From: Sphingobacterium sp. SGG-5 | GTDB lineage: Bacteria > Bacteroidota > Bacteroidia > Sphingobacteriales > Sphingobacteriaceae | Length of the DNA stretch: 64,000 nt | Assembly: GCF_011043525.1 (NCBI RefSeq) | Contig: NZ_JAAKGO010000011.1 | Location: 1-64,000 of the forward strand | Direction: 5' to 3' | Shown: piece after piece, positions 1 to 8,436 of the stretch | Layout: every line of letters starts with the position of its first letter | Position numbering within the stretch: the first letter of the stretch is position 1 | Made by a program: the position numbers and the translations under genes | The notes under the pieces: generated by a model | Database searches by the model: none | What the model saw: only the letters and a program-made list of their open reading frames with translations | What the model was told of the DNA's origin: nothing

Positions 1-80
1 CGCTCATACTTGCTGTAATCTACCTCTTCCTGTGCAAAACCTTCCATATTGTCGGATAGGTTGATACTTAATTTATTCAT
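1..80 (-). CDS. partial ORF, N-terminal 26 residues only, function unknown
   Basis: An ATG at 78-80 opens a minus-strand frame that stays open to the window edge and begins MNKLSINLSDN. Its stop lies outside the window, so the family cannot be named. It sits 85 bp downstream of the sixA-like gene on the same strand and may be co-transcribed with it. A 6-bp inverted repeat lies just before its start. Only the open frame and plausible codon use support it as a gene. Confidence 0.5.
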   Translation of the reverse strand, partial: MNKLSINLSDNMEGFAQEEVDYSKYE

Positions 81-84
81 TTTA

Positions 85-103
85 CTTGACTTTTTATGTC
101 AAG
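85..103. repeat. short inverted repeat before the first ORF
   Basis: CTTGAC and GTCAAG (85-90 and 98-103) form a perfect 6-bp inverted repeat around a 7-base AT-rich spacer, ending four bases upstream of the ATG of the partial minus-strand ORF. It could be an operator or a small hairpin in the leader. Six base pairs can arise by chance. Confidence 0.3.
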
Positions 104-165
104 GCATTTCAGTATAAGACAAATTGGCTGATTTTGGTCTAAAAATGAACGATGTGAGGGTGAGA

Positions 166-657
166 TTACGACAAGATTTCTTTTAGTGTTGCGGTACCTT
201 CCGAGAGATCGGAAAAATTGAAATTGTGGGGTAAGGATATGATGACAACACTGGATGTGTTTAAATTAGCATATGTTCCGCAGATGTAATTGGTGAGATC
301 GGATAACCCTGGGTTATGCCCGAAGAGTATAACAGTATCGACGGTATCGGGAACTTTGTTGATAATTGCTAATATATCCAGAAAATGAGCTTCATAAATA
401 GATTGTTCTTGATGTATCTGTGCTACCGGATATCGCAATAGCTCACAAAATAAGGTTGCCGTTTGCAGCGCTCTATTGGCTGGTGAGGAAATTACTAATG
501 TGTTCGGTGTTAATATCGACTTGGTTTTCAGTTCGGTTGCGATGCGTACAGCTCTTTCTTTTCCTTTTTCGACGAGATTGCGGTCATAGTCGCGCTTGGC
601 AAAGGAATGTTCCTCGGCTTTTGCGTGACGGATCAGATAGAGGTTTTTTGTTTTCAT
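166..657 (-). CDS. sixA: SixA-type phosphohistidine phosphatase, histidine phosphatase superfamily
   Basis: This is a 163-residue protein of the histidine phosphatase superfamily in its short SixA form. The catalytic motif is LIRHAKAE with Arg10 and the nucleophile His11. Arg62 lies in SSPANRA, and the second catalytic His114 lies in LFGHNPGLSD. SixA proteins remove phosphate from phosphohistidine in signalling or phosphotransfer proteins; the physiological substrate here is unknown. The length matches the compact SixA group, with no cap-domain insertion, and no signal peptide is visible, so it should be cytoplasmic. The ATG at 655-657 directly precedes the conserved first strand. It lies between the glycan cluster and the truncated ORF, both on the same strand. 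Confidence 0.85.
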   Translation of the reverse strand: MKTKNLYLIRHAKAEEHSFAKRDYDRNLVEKGKERAVRIATELKTKSILTPNTLVISSPANRALQTATLFCELLRYPVAQIHQEQSIYEAHFLDILAIINKVPDTVDTVILFGHNPGLSDLTNYICGTYANLNTSSVVIISLPHNFNFSDLSEGTATLKEILS

Positions 658-693
658 CCTTAAAGGTAATTATCTTTTTTGGTGATAGCGTAT

Positions 694-1641
694 TCAAGTT
701 TTTATTTGCCTTGATATTTTTCTTCTGATAAAGAATCCCATCCAGGAAAATAAAATACTGTTGTTTAGTAATAAAAACAACTTTGCCAAAGCTTCGTTTT
801 TTCTAATCTGTTTCAAGCTACCCTTGTTCCAAACTTCGAATGTAACATAATGATATCCCGACTTTTTTAAAAAAAATAACGAAGTACGCGTGGGCAAAGA
901 TCCAAATAGTTCAGCTCCAAATCTATACGATTTTAGTTTATTTTTTGCAGACCTTATTTTGATTGTATCTGGAAAATACTGAAGTATGTAATTTCCATAC
1001 GTTTCATATTCGGAAAATCCAGACAAAAGTAAATCTTTTATGTCGATTTGACTAAGTATATATTGTGACCAATGTAGAGTATTATTTCTTCCTTCCAATT
1101 TCTTTATCAAGGACAGCATAATTTCCTTGGAAACCATAAAATGTTCCGAAATAAACGAATTTGTACATGATTTTTCTATATTGAGTATCTTTTTTAATGT
1201 ATTAAAATAAGGAATATGGTATTCATTACTTGGCTGTACCAAGACTTTTGACATTGCTTTTTCAAAAAAGTAAATATGAGATAATGGGATGGTGTCAGCA
1301 TCCCAAATCAGGTAATGATCTGAAGACACTATTTTACATATTTCCATTTTTAGGAACTGCTGAAAATACCATCCTGTTCGATCTGTACTAGCTGTCTTCT
1401 TTTCTATAATTTCTGCTATGGTATTAAAGGTTATATATGGATTGAGTGTGTTTTCATCAACAAACAAGAGGTTGTTTAGATTTTTTGTCAGATTGTCGAA
1501 TCTATGAAAATGTTTTTTGTTTGTTATTACAATAATTTTCTGAGGTGTCAGATATTTCTTTATGTATAATATTGAGGTTTGCACAATGTCTAAGTGTTGC
1601 TCACCGACACAAATGACAATATCATAATTTAAGTGAATCAT
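694..1641 (-). CDS. DUF6492-like putative glycosyltransferase
   Basis: The 315-residue product has the layout of DUF6492 proteins, a group linked to capsule and LPS sugar transfer. It opens with a Rossmann-like strand (YDIVICVGEQHLDIV), continues through GWYFQQFLKMEI near residue 100, and has a DxD-type site in LIWDADTIP near residue 115. Aspartates in that position normally bind the metal and nucleotide sugar in GT-A enzymes. The C-terminus is basic and weakly hydrophobic. It is one of the most AT-rich genes here (a sampled 60-base row is 28% GC, against 52% in argG), which suggests acquisition or relaxed composition within the glycan cluster. Donor and acceptor cannot be read from sequence. 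Confidence 0.6.
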   Translation of the reverse strand: MIHLNYDIVICVGEQHLDIVQTSILYIKKYLTPQKIIVITNKKHFHRFDNLTKNLNNLLFVDENTLNPYITFNTIAEIIEKKTASTDRTGWYFQQFLKMEICKIVSSDHYLIWDADTIPLSHIYFFEKAMSKVLVQPSNEYHIPYFNTLKKILNIEKSCTNSFISEHFMVSKEIMLSLIKKLEGRNNTLHWSQYILSQIDIKDLLLSGFSEYETYGNYILQYFPDTIKIRSAKNKLKSYRFGAELFGSLPTRTSLFFLKKSGYHYVTFEVWNKGSLKQIRKNEALAKLFLLLNNSILFSWMGFFIRRKISRQIKT

Positions 1642-1662
1642 TAATCTCAGAAGTAAAGCTTT

Positions 1663-2523
1663 TTAAAAAGTAATGAATGTTGGGGATATTAAACCTAACA
1701 CCTCACTTTCAGGAGTGTTTTTCCATCTTTTAGGACTTACTATAATCTTTTGAGGGTGATTGCTTAGCCAAGCCCCCCACCAACTAAAACTACTATTGGC
1801 AATAATAAAATGCTTACATAAGGACATCAACTGCATATCCCTAAAGCTATCTTTCCCCATATTCCAATCCACAAAATGAGCGTTGATATCGCCAAAATGT
1901 TGCCTACACCAATTGATATCATTGGAAAAGAAAACAAACAAAGGATCTTCTGTTTGCTTCATCATATAGGTAATGCCTTGACGATAATAATCCTCTGTAC
2001 AAATTCCTCCAAAATTGGGATGCCCAATATAATCGCCGTGCCGTACATGTACTGCAACTGTATTGGGATGATTGATTATGACAGCCTCTTGCTGTCTGTT
2101 CTTTTCATCGACAAAAGGCGGAAACACTAAATGCTCTTTCAATTCTTGTTCGACAAGATTAAGATAGTCTTCATGTTGCCAATACCCCCAATAATACTTT
2201 GACCTCTTCTCTTCAAAAATATGTGGATTGAATTGAAATTTTGGATTTTCCTCCCAATAGGCGTTTTTTGTGCCCATTATCCGTCGAAGTTTCCGCCATA
2301 TCCATTTTCTATTGTGTGTTAAATAAAGATTACGATCAAAATTGGTGGTTCTTTGCAATTTGAAGCTAAAGATGTCTTCTAACTCAAAGCCATTGTGTAG
2401 TTCATACTGTTCAAAATCAGTTAGATCCGCTTTGACTTTATGACCTTTTTTTGTTAGAGCTAAATAAAAGGCATATTGGAACATTTGATTGCCAAGCCCT
2501 CCAAGGAATTTAACTATCTTCAT
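1663..2523 (-). CDS. alpha-1,2-fucosyltransferase, GT11 family
   Basis: The 286-residue protein has the GT11 signatures in order: GGLGNQMFQYAF at the N-terminus; VAVHVRHGDY near residue 160, the HxRxGDY-type GDP-fucose binding motif; FFSNDINWC near 200; and SSFSWWGAWL near 245. GT11 enzymes transfer L-fucose from GDP-fucose, usually in an alpha-1,2 linkage to galactose, on O-antigen or capsule. The motif reads HVRHGDY, a common bacterial variant. Its ATG overlaps the upstream glycosyltransferase stop (ATGA), so the two are translationally coupled. It has no signal peptide and would act at the cytoplasmic face of the inner membrane. It implies that the cell makes GDP-fucose. Confidence 0.9.
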   Translation of the reverse strand: MKIVKFLGGLGNQMFQYAFYLALTKKGHKVKADLTDFEQYELHNGFELEDIFSFKLQRTTNFDRNLYLTHNRKWIWRKLRRIMGTKNAYWEENPKFQFNPHIFEEKRSKYYWGYWQHEDYLNLVEQELKEHLVFPPFVDEKNRQQEAVIINHPNTVAVHVRHGDYIGHPNFGGICTEDYYRQGITYMMKQTEDPLFVFFSNDINWCRQHFGDINAHFVDWNMGKDSFRDMQLMSLCKHFIIANSSFSWWGAWLSNHPQKIIVSPKRWKNTPESEVLGLISPTFITF

Positions 2524-3536
2524 TTGGCTAATTTTAATAAATGTTTAATAGATTTTTTGAATGTTCGGCGTAATTGTTTTCCTGTAGCATACTTCCAATT
2601 AAATATAGGCCCTTTTAGGAATAAAGGGAAGGTTTTTGCTTTACCCTTTTCTATTACAATGGCGTACCAATTTTCGAAGAGTATTTGCTCAAGTTCTCGC
2701 TTAGGGTATAATCTTTTTTTTCGATTTTGAATGATTATCTCCCGATAGAACGTATAATACTCATTGGTAGTGTATTTGCTGCCCATAACCGGATCTAACA
2801 AAATGTTAGTGGAGATAGGCGGAATTCGTGGTAACAAGAGATTTAATTGATATAATAAGATATCTTGTAATACCTGTTCGACGACGATTTTTTTTCGTAG
2901 GGAAATATTTGTGTCATGCATACGATAGTCTACGAGGTATTCAGGGAGATTGCCAACTTCGTATTTTAGACCGATTCGGGCGAATAAAGCATAATCTTGC
3001 GCTACTGGGTAGTTTGGATAACCTCCCACTTCCCGAAAGACAGAGGTACGCATCATAATTGATGAGTGTACAAATGTATTACTAAAAAACAGTGTAGCAC
3101 AAAGTTGATCCGAATGATTTGAAAGTTCGATGTTCTTACCCGTTCTATTTCCGTTTTTGTCTATGATGTGGGCACATGATCCTAAAACGGCTAGTTTTGG
3201 GTTTGTAGAGAAGTGGCGAACTTGTTTTTCTAGCCTATTTGCTGATGCTATATCATCGCTATCAAGAATAGCTAAAAACTCGCCTTCAGCTTCTTTTAAT
3301 GCAACATTCCGTGTAAAACCTAAACCTTTGTTACTCTCATTTTTAATTAAGCGTATTCGAGGATCGTGAAAGCTATTGACAACATCAACAGTGTTATCAG
3401 TAGATCCATCATCGACAATAAGCAGTTCAAAATCACGAAAGGTTTGGTTCAAAATACTTTGTATCGCCTTTGTGATATACGGGGCAGCATTGTAAGCTGC
3501 CATAAAAACGGTTACCGTTGGCAAATTTTTCTCCAT
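2520..3536 (-). CDS. GT2-family glycosyltransferase
   Basis: A family 2 GT-A glycosyltransferase. It begins VTVFMAAYNAAPYI, has the nucleotide-binding LIVDDGSTDNT near residue 45, the metal-binding LAILDSDDIA near residue 90, and GGYPNYPVAQDYALFARI downstream. I place the start at the ATG at 3534-3536 (MEKNLPTVT); the TTG at 3552-3554 adds six residues with no family support. The basic C-terminal 100 residues may help membrane association. It overlaps the GT11 gene by four bases and is transcribed away from the next GT2 gene, with a 188-bp divergent spacer between them. The sugar specificity is unknown. Confidence 0.88.
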   Translation of the reverse strand: MEKNLPTVTVFMAAYNAAPYITKAIQSILNQTFRDFELLIVDDGSTDNTVDVVNSFHDPRIRLIKNESNKGLGFTRNVALKEAEGEFLAILDSDDIASANRLEKQVRHFSTNPKLAVLGSCAHIIDKNGNRTGKNIELSNHSDQLCATLFFSNTFVHSSIMMRTSVFREVGGYPNYPVAQDYALFARIGLKYEVGNLPEYLVDYRMHDTNISLRKKIVVEQVLQDILLYQLNLLLPRIPPISTNILLDPVMGSKYTTNEYYTFYREIIIQNRKKRLYPKRELEQILFENWYAIVIEKGKAKTFPLFLKGPIFNWKYATGKQLRRTFKKSIKHLLKLAK

Positions 3537-3693
3537 GTATATAGCAAAGGTCAATAAATTTCTGCAAACGACTTCAATTTATTATTTCTTTAAGAGAAGT
3601 GCTCTTATGCCTTTGAACCTTATTTGTAGTACTTGTTTTTTTACAGAAAAAATATTAGGAGGTAAAAAAGACAAATTTTAAGTTATATTTATC

Positions 3694-3701
3694 TATGTTT
3701 G
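3694..3701 (+). promoter_or_regulatory. -7 box TATGTTTG before the plus-strand glycosyltransferase pair
   Basis: TATGTTTG matches the Bacteroidota -7 consensus TAnnTTTG exactly and lies 23 bp upstream of the ATG at 3725. I see no clear -33 TTTG at the usual distance, so only the proximal element is supported. It lies in the divergent spacer. Confidence 0.45.
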
Positions 3702-3724
3702 TTATATTATAGATTAGCGTTATA

Positions 3725-4555
3725 ATGCCTTTACCAAAAATAAGCATCATCATACCATGTTATAATGTCGGTAATACAATCACCGAAACGTTGGATTCAG
3801 TTTTGGTTCAAACTTATCCGAATATCGAAGTAATCACGGTGGATGACGGCTCAATTGACAATACCCATGAGATTCTTGAGCAATTTGCTGCAAAGTATCC
3901 CCATATAAATGTATATGCACAAGAAAATAAAGGACTACCTGCCACACGGAATGTCGGTTTTGTACACTCTACTGGAGAGTTTCTCGTTTTTCTGGATGGG
4001 GATGATAAATTAGACCCCTTATATATTGAAGCATGCTATACCAAGTTTTCTCAAAATACAGAATTAGATTTAGTTTATACAAAAACAGAGTTTTTTGAAG
4101 CAAGAACTGGTATTTTTGATTTGCCGGATTATTCTTACAGACAACTTTTAATAGGGAATTGCATTCCAGCTACAGCCATGATAAGGGCCAATAATTTTAG
4201 AAAAGTAGGATTATATGATGCCTCGCTCCGCATTACCGAAGATTGGGAACTATGGATAAAATACCTTTATGAGTATCCGAATGTTTATCAAATTAAAAAG
4301 CCTTTGTTTTTTTATAGAAAACGACTTTCTAAAGATTCTATGACGGATCTTAATGCTGAAAATAATAACAAGCTAGGGGAAAGCACGCGCCTATATATAT
4401 ATCACAAACATTATAATATATATAATGAATATGGCTATGGGCTTGAAAAGCTGTTTGTTTTTTTTGAGAATGAGAATAAATACAGAAAGAAATACTATAA
4501 TGTTTGGTACCGCAAACTCTTTTACAAACTTTTTAATAAGAAGAAACTCGAATAA
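3725..4555 (+). CDS. GT2-family glycosyltransferase
   Basis: The 276-residue GT-A enzyme has the complete family 2 core: ISIIIPCYNVGNTI at the N-terminus, VDDGSIDNTHEI near residue 40, LVFLDGDDKLDP near residue 90, and an acceptor-side segment ending TEDWELWIKYLYEYP near residue 170. Residues in TEDWELW match the ED motif that usually supplies the catalytic base. The C-terminus is Tyr- and Lys-rich and probably membrane-apposed. It is followed after six bases by the next gene, so the two probably share a transcript. The product probably adds one sugar to an outer glycan. Confidence 0.88.
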   Translation: MPLPKISIIIPCYNVGNTITETLDSVLVQTYPNIEVITVDDGSIDNTHEILEQFAAKYPHINVYAQENKGLPATRNVGFVHSTGEFLVFLDGDDKLDPLYIEACYTKFSQNTELDLVYTKTEFFEARTGIFDLPDYSYRQLLIGNCIPATAMIRANNFRKVGLYDASLRITEDWELWIKYLYEYPNVYQIKKPLFFYRKRLSKDSMTDLNAENNNKLGESTRLYIYHKHYNIYNEYGYGLEKLFVFFENENKYRKKYYNVWYRKLFYKLFNKKKLE

Positions 4556-4561
4556 CTTGAT

Positions 4562-5572
4562 ATGTCAAAAACGAAATTCTTATTAGTATCTCCTCAAAGT
4601 TTTAATTTGTACCAACTGATTGTGAAAAATCTGGAGCATCTTGGCTACGATGTTGTACATATCGAAGATCATGGCTATGCCTTCAAATACACTTCCTTAG
4701 GTCAGCGTATCTATAACTTTATTCGAAAAACGTTCTTTAAGGATCGTATATATAAGGAAAAGTTAAAGCAGGCCTATACTTATAAAAAGCAGCAAGAGAT
4801 CTTAGCGACCTATAATCATTATGATGTTGCGCTTGTTCTTAGGGCAGACTTCTTTCAAAGGAAGCTCATCGACATGGCACGTCAGAAGACTGATCTCATG
4901 CTATGTTTTCATTTTGATGGTATATCACGTGATCCCCAAATATTGAAATACATTCCTTTTTTTGATCGGTTTTATGTTTTCGATGAAGGAGATGTCGTTA
5001 AATATCCTTCTTATAATCTGTTATATTCTCCCAATTTTTACTTTGATTATCCCGATTTAACAGATAAACAAACTCAGGATTCCCCATACAACGTATATTA
5101 TGTCAGTACGTTTCATGAAAGTAGAGCGGAAGACTTGATTACTTTACACCAGTATATGAGTCGATACTATCAGCGAGTTAAGTTTGTTGTTGTAACCAAT
5201 AGGGGAAAAGAACATCTGATACCCGACTATATCCATGAAAATATGGAAATTCGTTTTGAGCATGTTCCATTTGATGAACAGCTTCATCACATAGCTCATG
5301 CTGATGTGATTATCGATTTGGTCATAGCCGATCACAAGGGATATTCGTTTCGGATTATCGAAGGACTTAAATTTGGAAAAAAGATAATAACTACCAACCC
5401 AAAGGTATTAGAAGCTGAGTTTTACCATCCAAACAATTTCTTCATTTTGACAAAAGACAACTATGGTGATATGGCCGCTTTTTTAGAAGCGCCATATGTA
5501 CCTATTGCTAATGCGATAATAACTAAATATAGTTTCTCGGAATGGCTACGGCATAAAATATATGTGCAGTAA
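4562..5572 (+). CDS. putative glycosyltransferase, CgeB-like fold, paralogue of 5592-6620
   Basis: The 336-residue product is clearly homologous to the convergent neighbour at 5592-6620. Shared blocks include FDRFYVFDEGDV versus FDRFFVFDAEDL, GYSFRIIEGLKFGKKIITTN versus GLSFRVFEALNYNKKLITTN, and FYHPNNFFI versus FYHPNNIFI. The late motif, a Gly-Ser-Phe-Arg loop followed by Glu-Gly/Ala-Leu and KKIITTN, resembles the donor-binding end of GT-B enzymes and of CgeB-like proteins. I infer a GT-B glycosyltransferase of unknown specificity. It starts six bases after the GT2 stop. The family call is tentative, but the paralogy is plain from the alignment. Confidence 0.6.
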   Translation: MSKTKFLLVSPQSFNLYQLIVKNLEHLGYDVVHIEDHGYAFKYTSLGQRIYNFIRKTFFKDRIYKEKLKQAYTYKKQQEILATYNHYDVALVLRADFFQRKLIDMARQKTDLMLCFHFDGISRDPQILKYIPFFDRFYVFDEGDVVKYPSYNLLYSPNFYFDYPDLTDKQTQDSPYNVYYVSTFHESRAEDLITLHQYMSRYYQRVKFVVVTNRGKEHLIPDYIHENMEIRFEHVPFDEQLHHIAHADVIIDLVIADHKGYSFRIIEGLKFGKKIITTNPKVLEAEFYHPNNFFILTKDNYGDMAAFLEAPYVPIANAIITKYSFSEWLRHKIYVQ

Positions 5573-5591
5573 TCCATGCGGATGTTTGTTG

Positions 5592-6620
5592 CTAAACGAG
5601 CGTGCTCTTCGTTGTAGATAATTCAATGGAAGAGTATTCACCGATGTCAAGAACGTAGTTTATCCAATTGCTGAAGGCATATTTGTGCTTGATCTCATAG
5701 GGGATCTCGACATATTCAGCTTTCAAAAATTCGGCAATGCCATTTTTGTCTATTGTATTCCAAATAAAAATGTTGTTGGGATGATAAAAGTCGTAATTGC
5801 GAACGCTGCGATTTGTGGTGATGAGCTTTTTGTTATAGTTTAATGCTTCAAACACTCTGAATGAGAGTCCTGAATGTATAGGAGAGTGGATATCCACTAA
5901 AATGGATGCTTTTTCGACACGGTGTATATTTTCCTGATATGTAAGTGGCTTCTCTACGGGTAGGCCAGCATTTTGTATATTCTGGATCTGTTTATCTTCC
6001 GAGCTGACAAGATAGAGTTGGGAATCTACGTCTTCATGATCAAATATGGTTTTCAATTTTTTAATGAGCTCGAATCGGTGCTCGTCATAACTGGCGATAA
6101 AATAAGCGGATCTTTCCGAAGATTCTGGAATGTTTTTTTCAATAAAGAAGTTGGTTAAAGGAAGTAGATCTGTTTTTGAAGCTAGGTCCTCTGCATCAAA
6201 TACAAAGAATCGATCGAATAGGTCAATATAGTCAATGACTTCGGGAAAGCGTTGCAAACCGTCCCACTGATATCCTATAAGTTTGTCCACTTTCGACTTT
6301 ACTTCTTTTACAAATGGCAGTGGGAATAAGTCGGGGCGAATAAATAATGCGTAATCTGCATGATCGATGTTTTTTAATTGACGCATCAGGGTTTTATTGC
6401 GCTCCGCCATTTTTAATTGACGCTTATATGCGTAATTTCCTAAAATGGTTTTTTTGTATATATTAAGGAGCCGTTCGGCGAACCGCTTATATTTATATCG
6501 CGTATCTGAGACAGGAAAGTCATACACGGTAAAACCTTGTTGCTGCAACTCGGATTTTATAACGTCTGAAAAACCAAAATCAGATGGGGCACAAAAGATT
6601 ATTGTTTTGGAACCTATCAT
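5592..6620 (-). CDS. putative glycosyltransferase, CgeB-like fold, paralogue of 4562-5572
   Basis: A 342-residue protein with the same architecture as its convergent neighbour: an N-terminal Rossmann-like start (KTIIFCAPSDFGFSD), a basic helix-rich region, FDRFFVFDAED in the middle, and the C-terminal GLSFRVFEALNYNKKLITT segment. It is probably a GT-B transferase. The pair is arranged tail to tail with 19 bp between the stop codons, so this is an inverted rather than tandem duplication and the two genes use different promoters. They are diverged enough to have different acceptors. The start is the ATG at 6618-6620. Confidence 0.6.
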   Translation of the reverse strand: MIGSKTIIFCAPSDFGFSDVIKSELQQQGFTVYDFPVSDTRYKYKRFAERLLNIYKKTILGNYAYKRQLKMAERNKTLMRQLKNIDHADYALFIRPDLFPLPFVKEVKSKVDKLIGYQWDGLQRFPEVIDYIDLFDRFFVFDAEDLASKTDLLPLTNFFIEKNIPESSERSAYFIASYDEHRFELIKKLKTIFDHEDVDSQLYLVSSEDKQIQNIQNAGLPVEKPLTYQENIHRVEKASILVDIHSPIHSGLSFRVFEALNYNKKLITTNRSVRNYDFYHPNNIFIWNTIDKNGIAEFLKAEYVEIPYEIKHKYAFSNWINYVLDIGEYSSIELSTTKSTLV

Positions 6621-6771
6621 TGTTAAAAAGTATCTCTTATATTAAATACGGTGGATTCAATTAAAATGTTACAATCGAGTAGCTTAAACGTATGTTATTT
6701 TTTTGTTAAAAAAGCAATCCATAATTCACAGACAAAGTTACAGAGAACTGCAAAAATACATTGATTAATCG

Positions 6772-6779
6772 TATTTTTG
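6772..6779 (+). promoter_or_regulatory. -7 box TATTTTTG that fixes the downstream start
   Basis: TATTTTTG fits TAnnTTTG. Transcription would begin near 6786, after the possible TTG start at 6761 and before the ATG at 6797, which favours the ATG as the true start of the next gene. No convincing -33 element was seen. Confidence 0.45.
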
Positions 6780-6796
6780 TGTTTTATTTTATTTTT

Positions 6797-7612
6797 ATGA
6801 AGCTGGCTTTGCTTATTTCTACATATAATAGACCCGATGCATTAGAACTTTGCTTGATAAGTGTATTCAATCAAACAGAGCTTCCAGATGAAATTCTTGT
6901 TGCTGATGATGGTTCTGGAGAAATGACAAAGCGATTGATTGAGAAATACCAAACGATATGCAATATTCCCATGGTTCATGTTTGGCATGAGGACACGGGG
7001 TTTGAATTAGCAAAAATTAGGAATAAAGCAATTGCCCAGTCCACCTCAGACTATATCGTGCAAATTGACGGAGATCTTATTCTACATCCCTTTTTTATTC
7101 GCGACCATAGAGAATTTGCAAGGGAGGGTTCCTTTGTTAGGGCTAGCCGGATATATTTGGATGAAGATCTCTCACAACAGAAAATCCAGAATTTAGATTA
7201 TCATGTCAATCGATTTGAAAAGGGAATGACTAATTTTTTCAGTGCTTTTCGCCTTCCTTTCATGTGGAAATATTTTGAGACTAAATATAAAACCAAGGGA
7301 AATGAACGATGGGAAATCCACGGATGCAATATGGCGTTTTGGCGTAAAGATGCTATCGCCGTAAATGGCTATAATGAAGATTTTAATGGTTGGGGGCCCG
7401 AAGATAAAGAGTTTGTCGCTCGGTTATTAAATAAGGGGCTTCAAAAACGATTCTTGAAGTTTGGGGGCCTTGTTTTTCATTTGTGGCATCCCATTAATAC
7501 GAAAGAGAATCTGAAAGATAACGAATCTCTGTTTGAGCATGCAAAGCGAGATGGGATAGTGTATTGTCAAAATGGTATTGATAAATATTTAAAAGTCAAG
7601 GATGAAGGCTGA
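6797..7612 (+). CDS. GT2-family glycosyltransferase with galactosyltransferase-type C-terminus
   Basis: A 271-residue family 2 enzyme beginning MKLALLISTYNRPDALE. It has VADDGSGEMTKRLI near residue 40, IVQIDGDLILHP near residue 90, and FNGWGPEDKEFVARLLNKG near residue 200; the last is the GWGxED motif of the GT7-like C-terminal domain. I use the ATG at 6797; the upstream TTG would add twelve hydrophobic residues and precede the predicted transcription start. It overlaps the next gene by 11 bases. The two proteins share STYNRPDALE, DDGS, IDGD and GWGxED blocks, so they are tandem duplicates. The sugar is unknown. Confidence 0.85.
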   Translation: MKLALLISTYNRPDALELCLISVFNQTELPDEILVADDGSGEMTKRLIEKYQTICNIPMVHVWHEDTGFELAKIRNKAIAQSTSDYIVQIDGDLILHPFFIRDHREFAREGSFVRASRIYLDEDLSQQKIQNLDYHVNRFEKGMTNFFSAFRLPFMWKYFETKYKTKGNERWEIHGCNMAFWRKDAIAVNGYNEDFNGWGPEDKEFVARLLNKGLQKRFLKFGGLVFHLWHPINTKENLKDNESLFEHAKRDGIVYCQNGIDKYLKVKDEG

Positions 7613-8426
7613 TTTAATCATTACTACTTATAATAGACCGGATGCTTTGGAGGCTGTATTGGTGTCGGTCATACACCAAACGGTCATGCCGAATCGAGTC
7701 ATTATTGCAGATGACGGATCCACTGGATTTACAAAGGATTTAATACAACGATATCAAGAAATATTTCCTACTCGGCTCTTATATGAATGGCAAGAAAATG
7801 AAGGATTCAGAGCAGCTCAATCGAGAAACAGAGCGTTAGCACAAGTTGAGGCCGAATATGTGATTATTATCGATGGCGACATGGTTTTGGAAAAGCACTT
7901 TGTTGAAGATCACATAACGTATGCTCGTAAAGGATGTTTTCTGCAAGGGGGGCGGATTCTTTTGACGGAGCGAAAGACTCAAGAGGTTCTGCAAGAGCCG
8001 GGACATCTGTTTGCGCCGAGTATTTTTGACAAGGGATTAGAAAGTCGAATAGAAAAACAGCTAACGGCGTTTAGATCAACTTGGCTTGCCAGATTATGGG
8101 GAAAAGAGTTAAAGGACCGGAACAAGATCCGCTCTTGTAATATGTCTTTTTATATGACAGATATCAAACGTGTAAATGGATTTAATAATGCTTTTATAGG
8201 TTGGGGGAGGGAAGACAGTGAATTTGTGGCGCGATTGATAAATAGCGGGATAAAGGGAGTGATAATAAAGTTTGTTGCATTGGGGTATCATCTTTATCAT
8301 CAAGAAGAGAATAGAGCAGCTTTAGATCGAAATGATGAGTTGTTAAGAAGAGCTATAGAAAATAAATTGACCTATTGTGCGGATGGTCTGTCGAAGTTTT
8401 TAACGGGTGACAAGGACTCATTATAG
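7602..8426 (+). CDS. GT2-family glycosyltransferase, tandem paralogue of 6797-7612
   Basis: The 274-residue product repeats the layout of its upstream neighbour: TTYNRPDALEAVL at the start, IADDGSTGFTKDL near 40, YVIIIDGDMVLEKHF near 85, and FIGWGREDSEFVARLINSG near 200. The ATG lies inside the 3' end of the preceding gene (11-base overlap), which indicates coupled translation. The middle segment differs more between the copies than the donor-binding half, as expected if both use similar donors but different acceptors. It probably extends a core or O-antigen-like glycan together with the following GT90 gene. Confidence 0.85.
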   Translation: MKADLIITTYNRPDALEAVLVSVIHQTVMPNRVIIADDGSTGFTKDLIQRYQEIFPTRLLYEWQENEGFRAAQSRNRALAQVEAEYVIIIDGDMVLEKHFVEDHITYARKGCFLQGGRILLTERKTQEVLQEPGHLFAPSIFDKGLESRIEKQLTAFRSTWLARLWGKELKDRNKIRSCNMSFYMTDIKRVNGFNNAFIGWGREDSEFVARLINSGIKGVIIKFVALGYHLYHQEENRAALDRNDELLRRAIENKLTYCADGLSKFLTGDKDSL

Positions 8427-8436
8427 GACTATATCT

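Noticed and set aside
6761..6796. TTG start 36 bases before the ATG of the GT2 gene
   Set aside because: It would add twelve hydrophobic residues and precede the predicted promoter start; the ATG at 6797 matches the family start.
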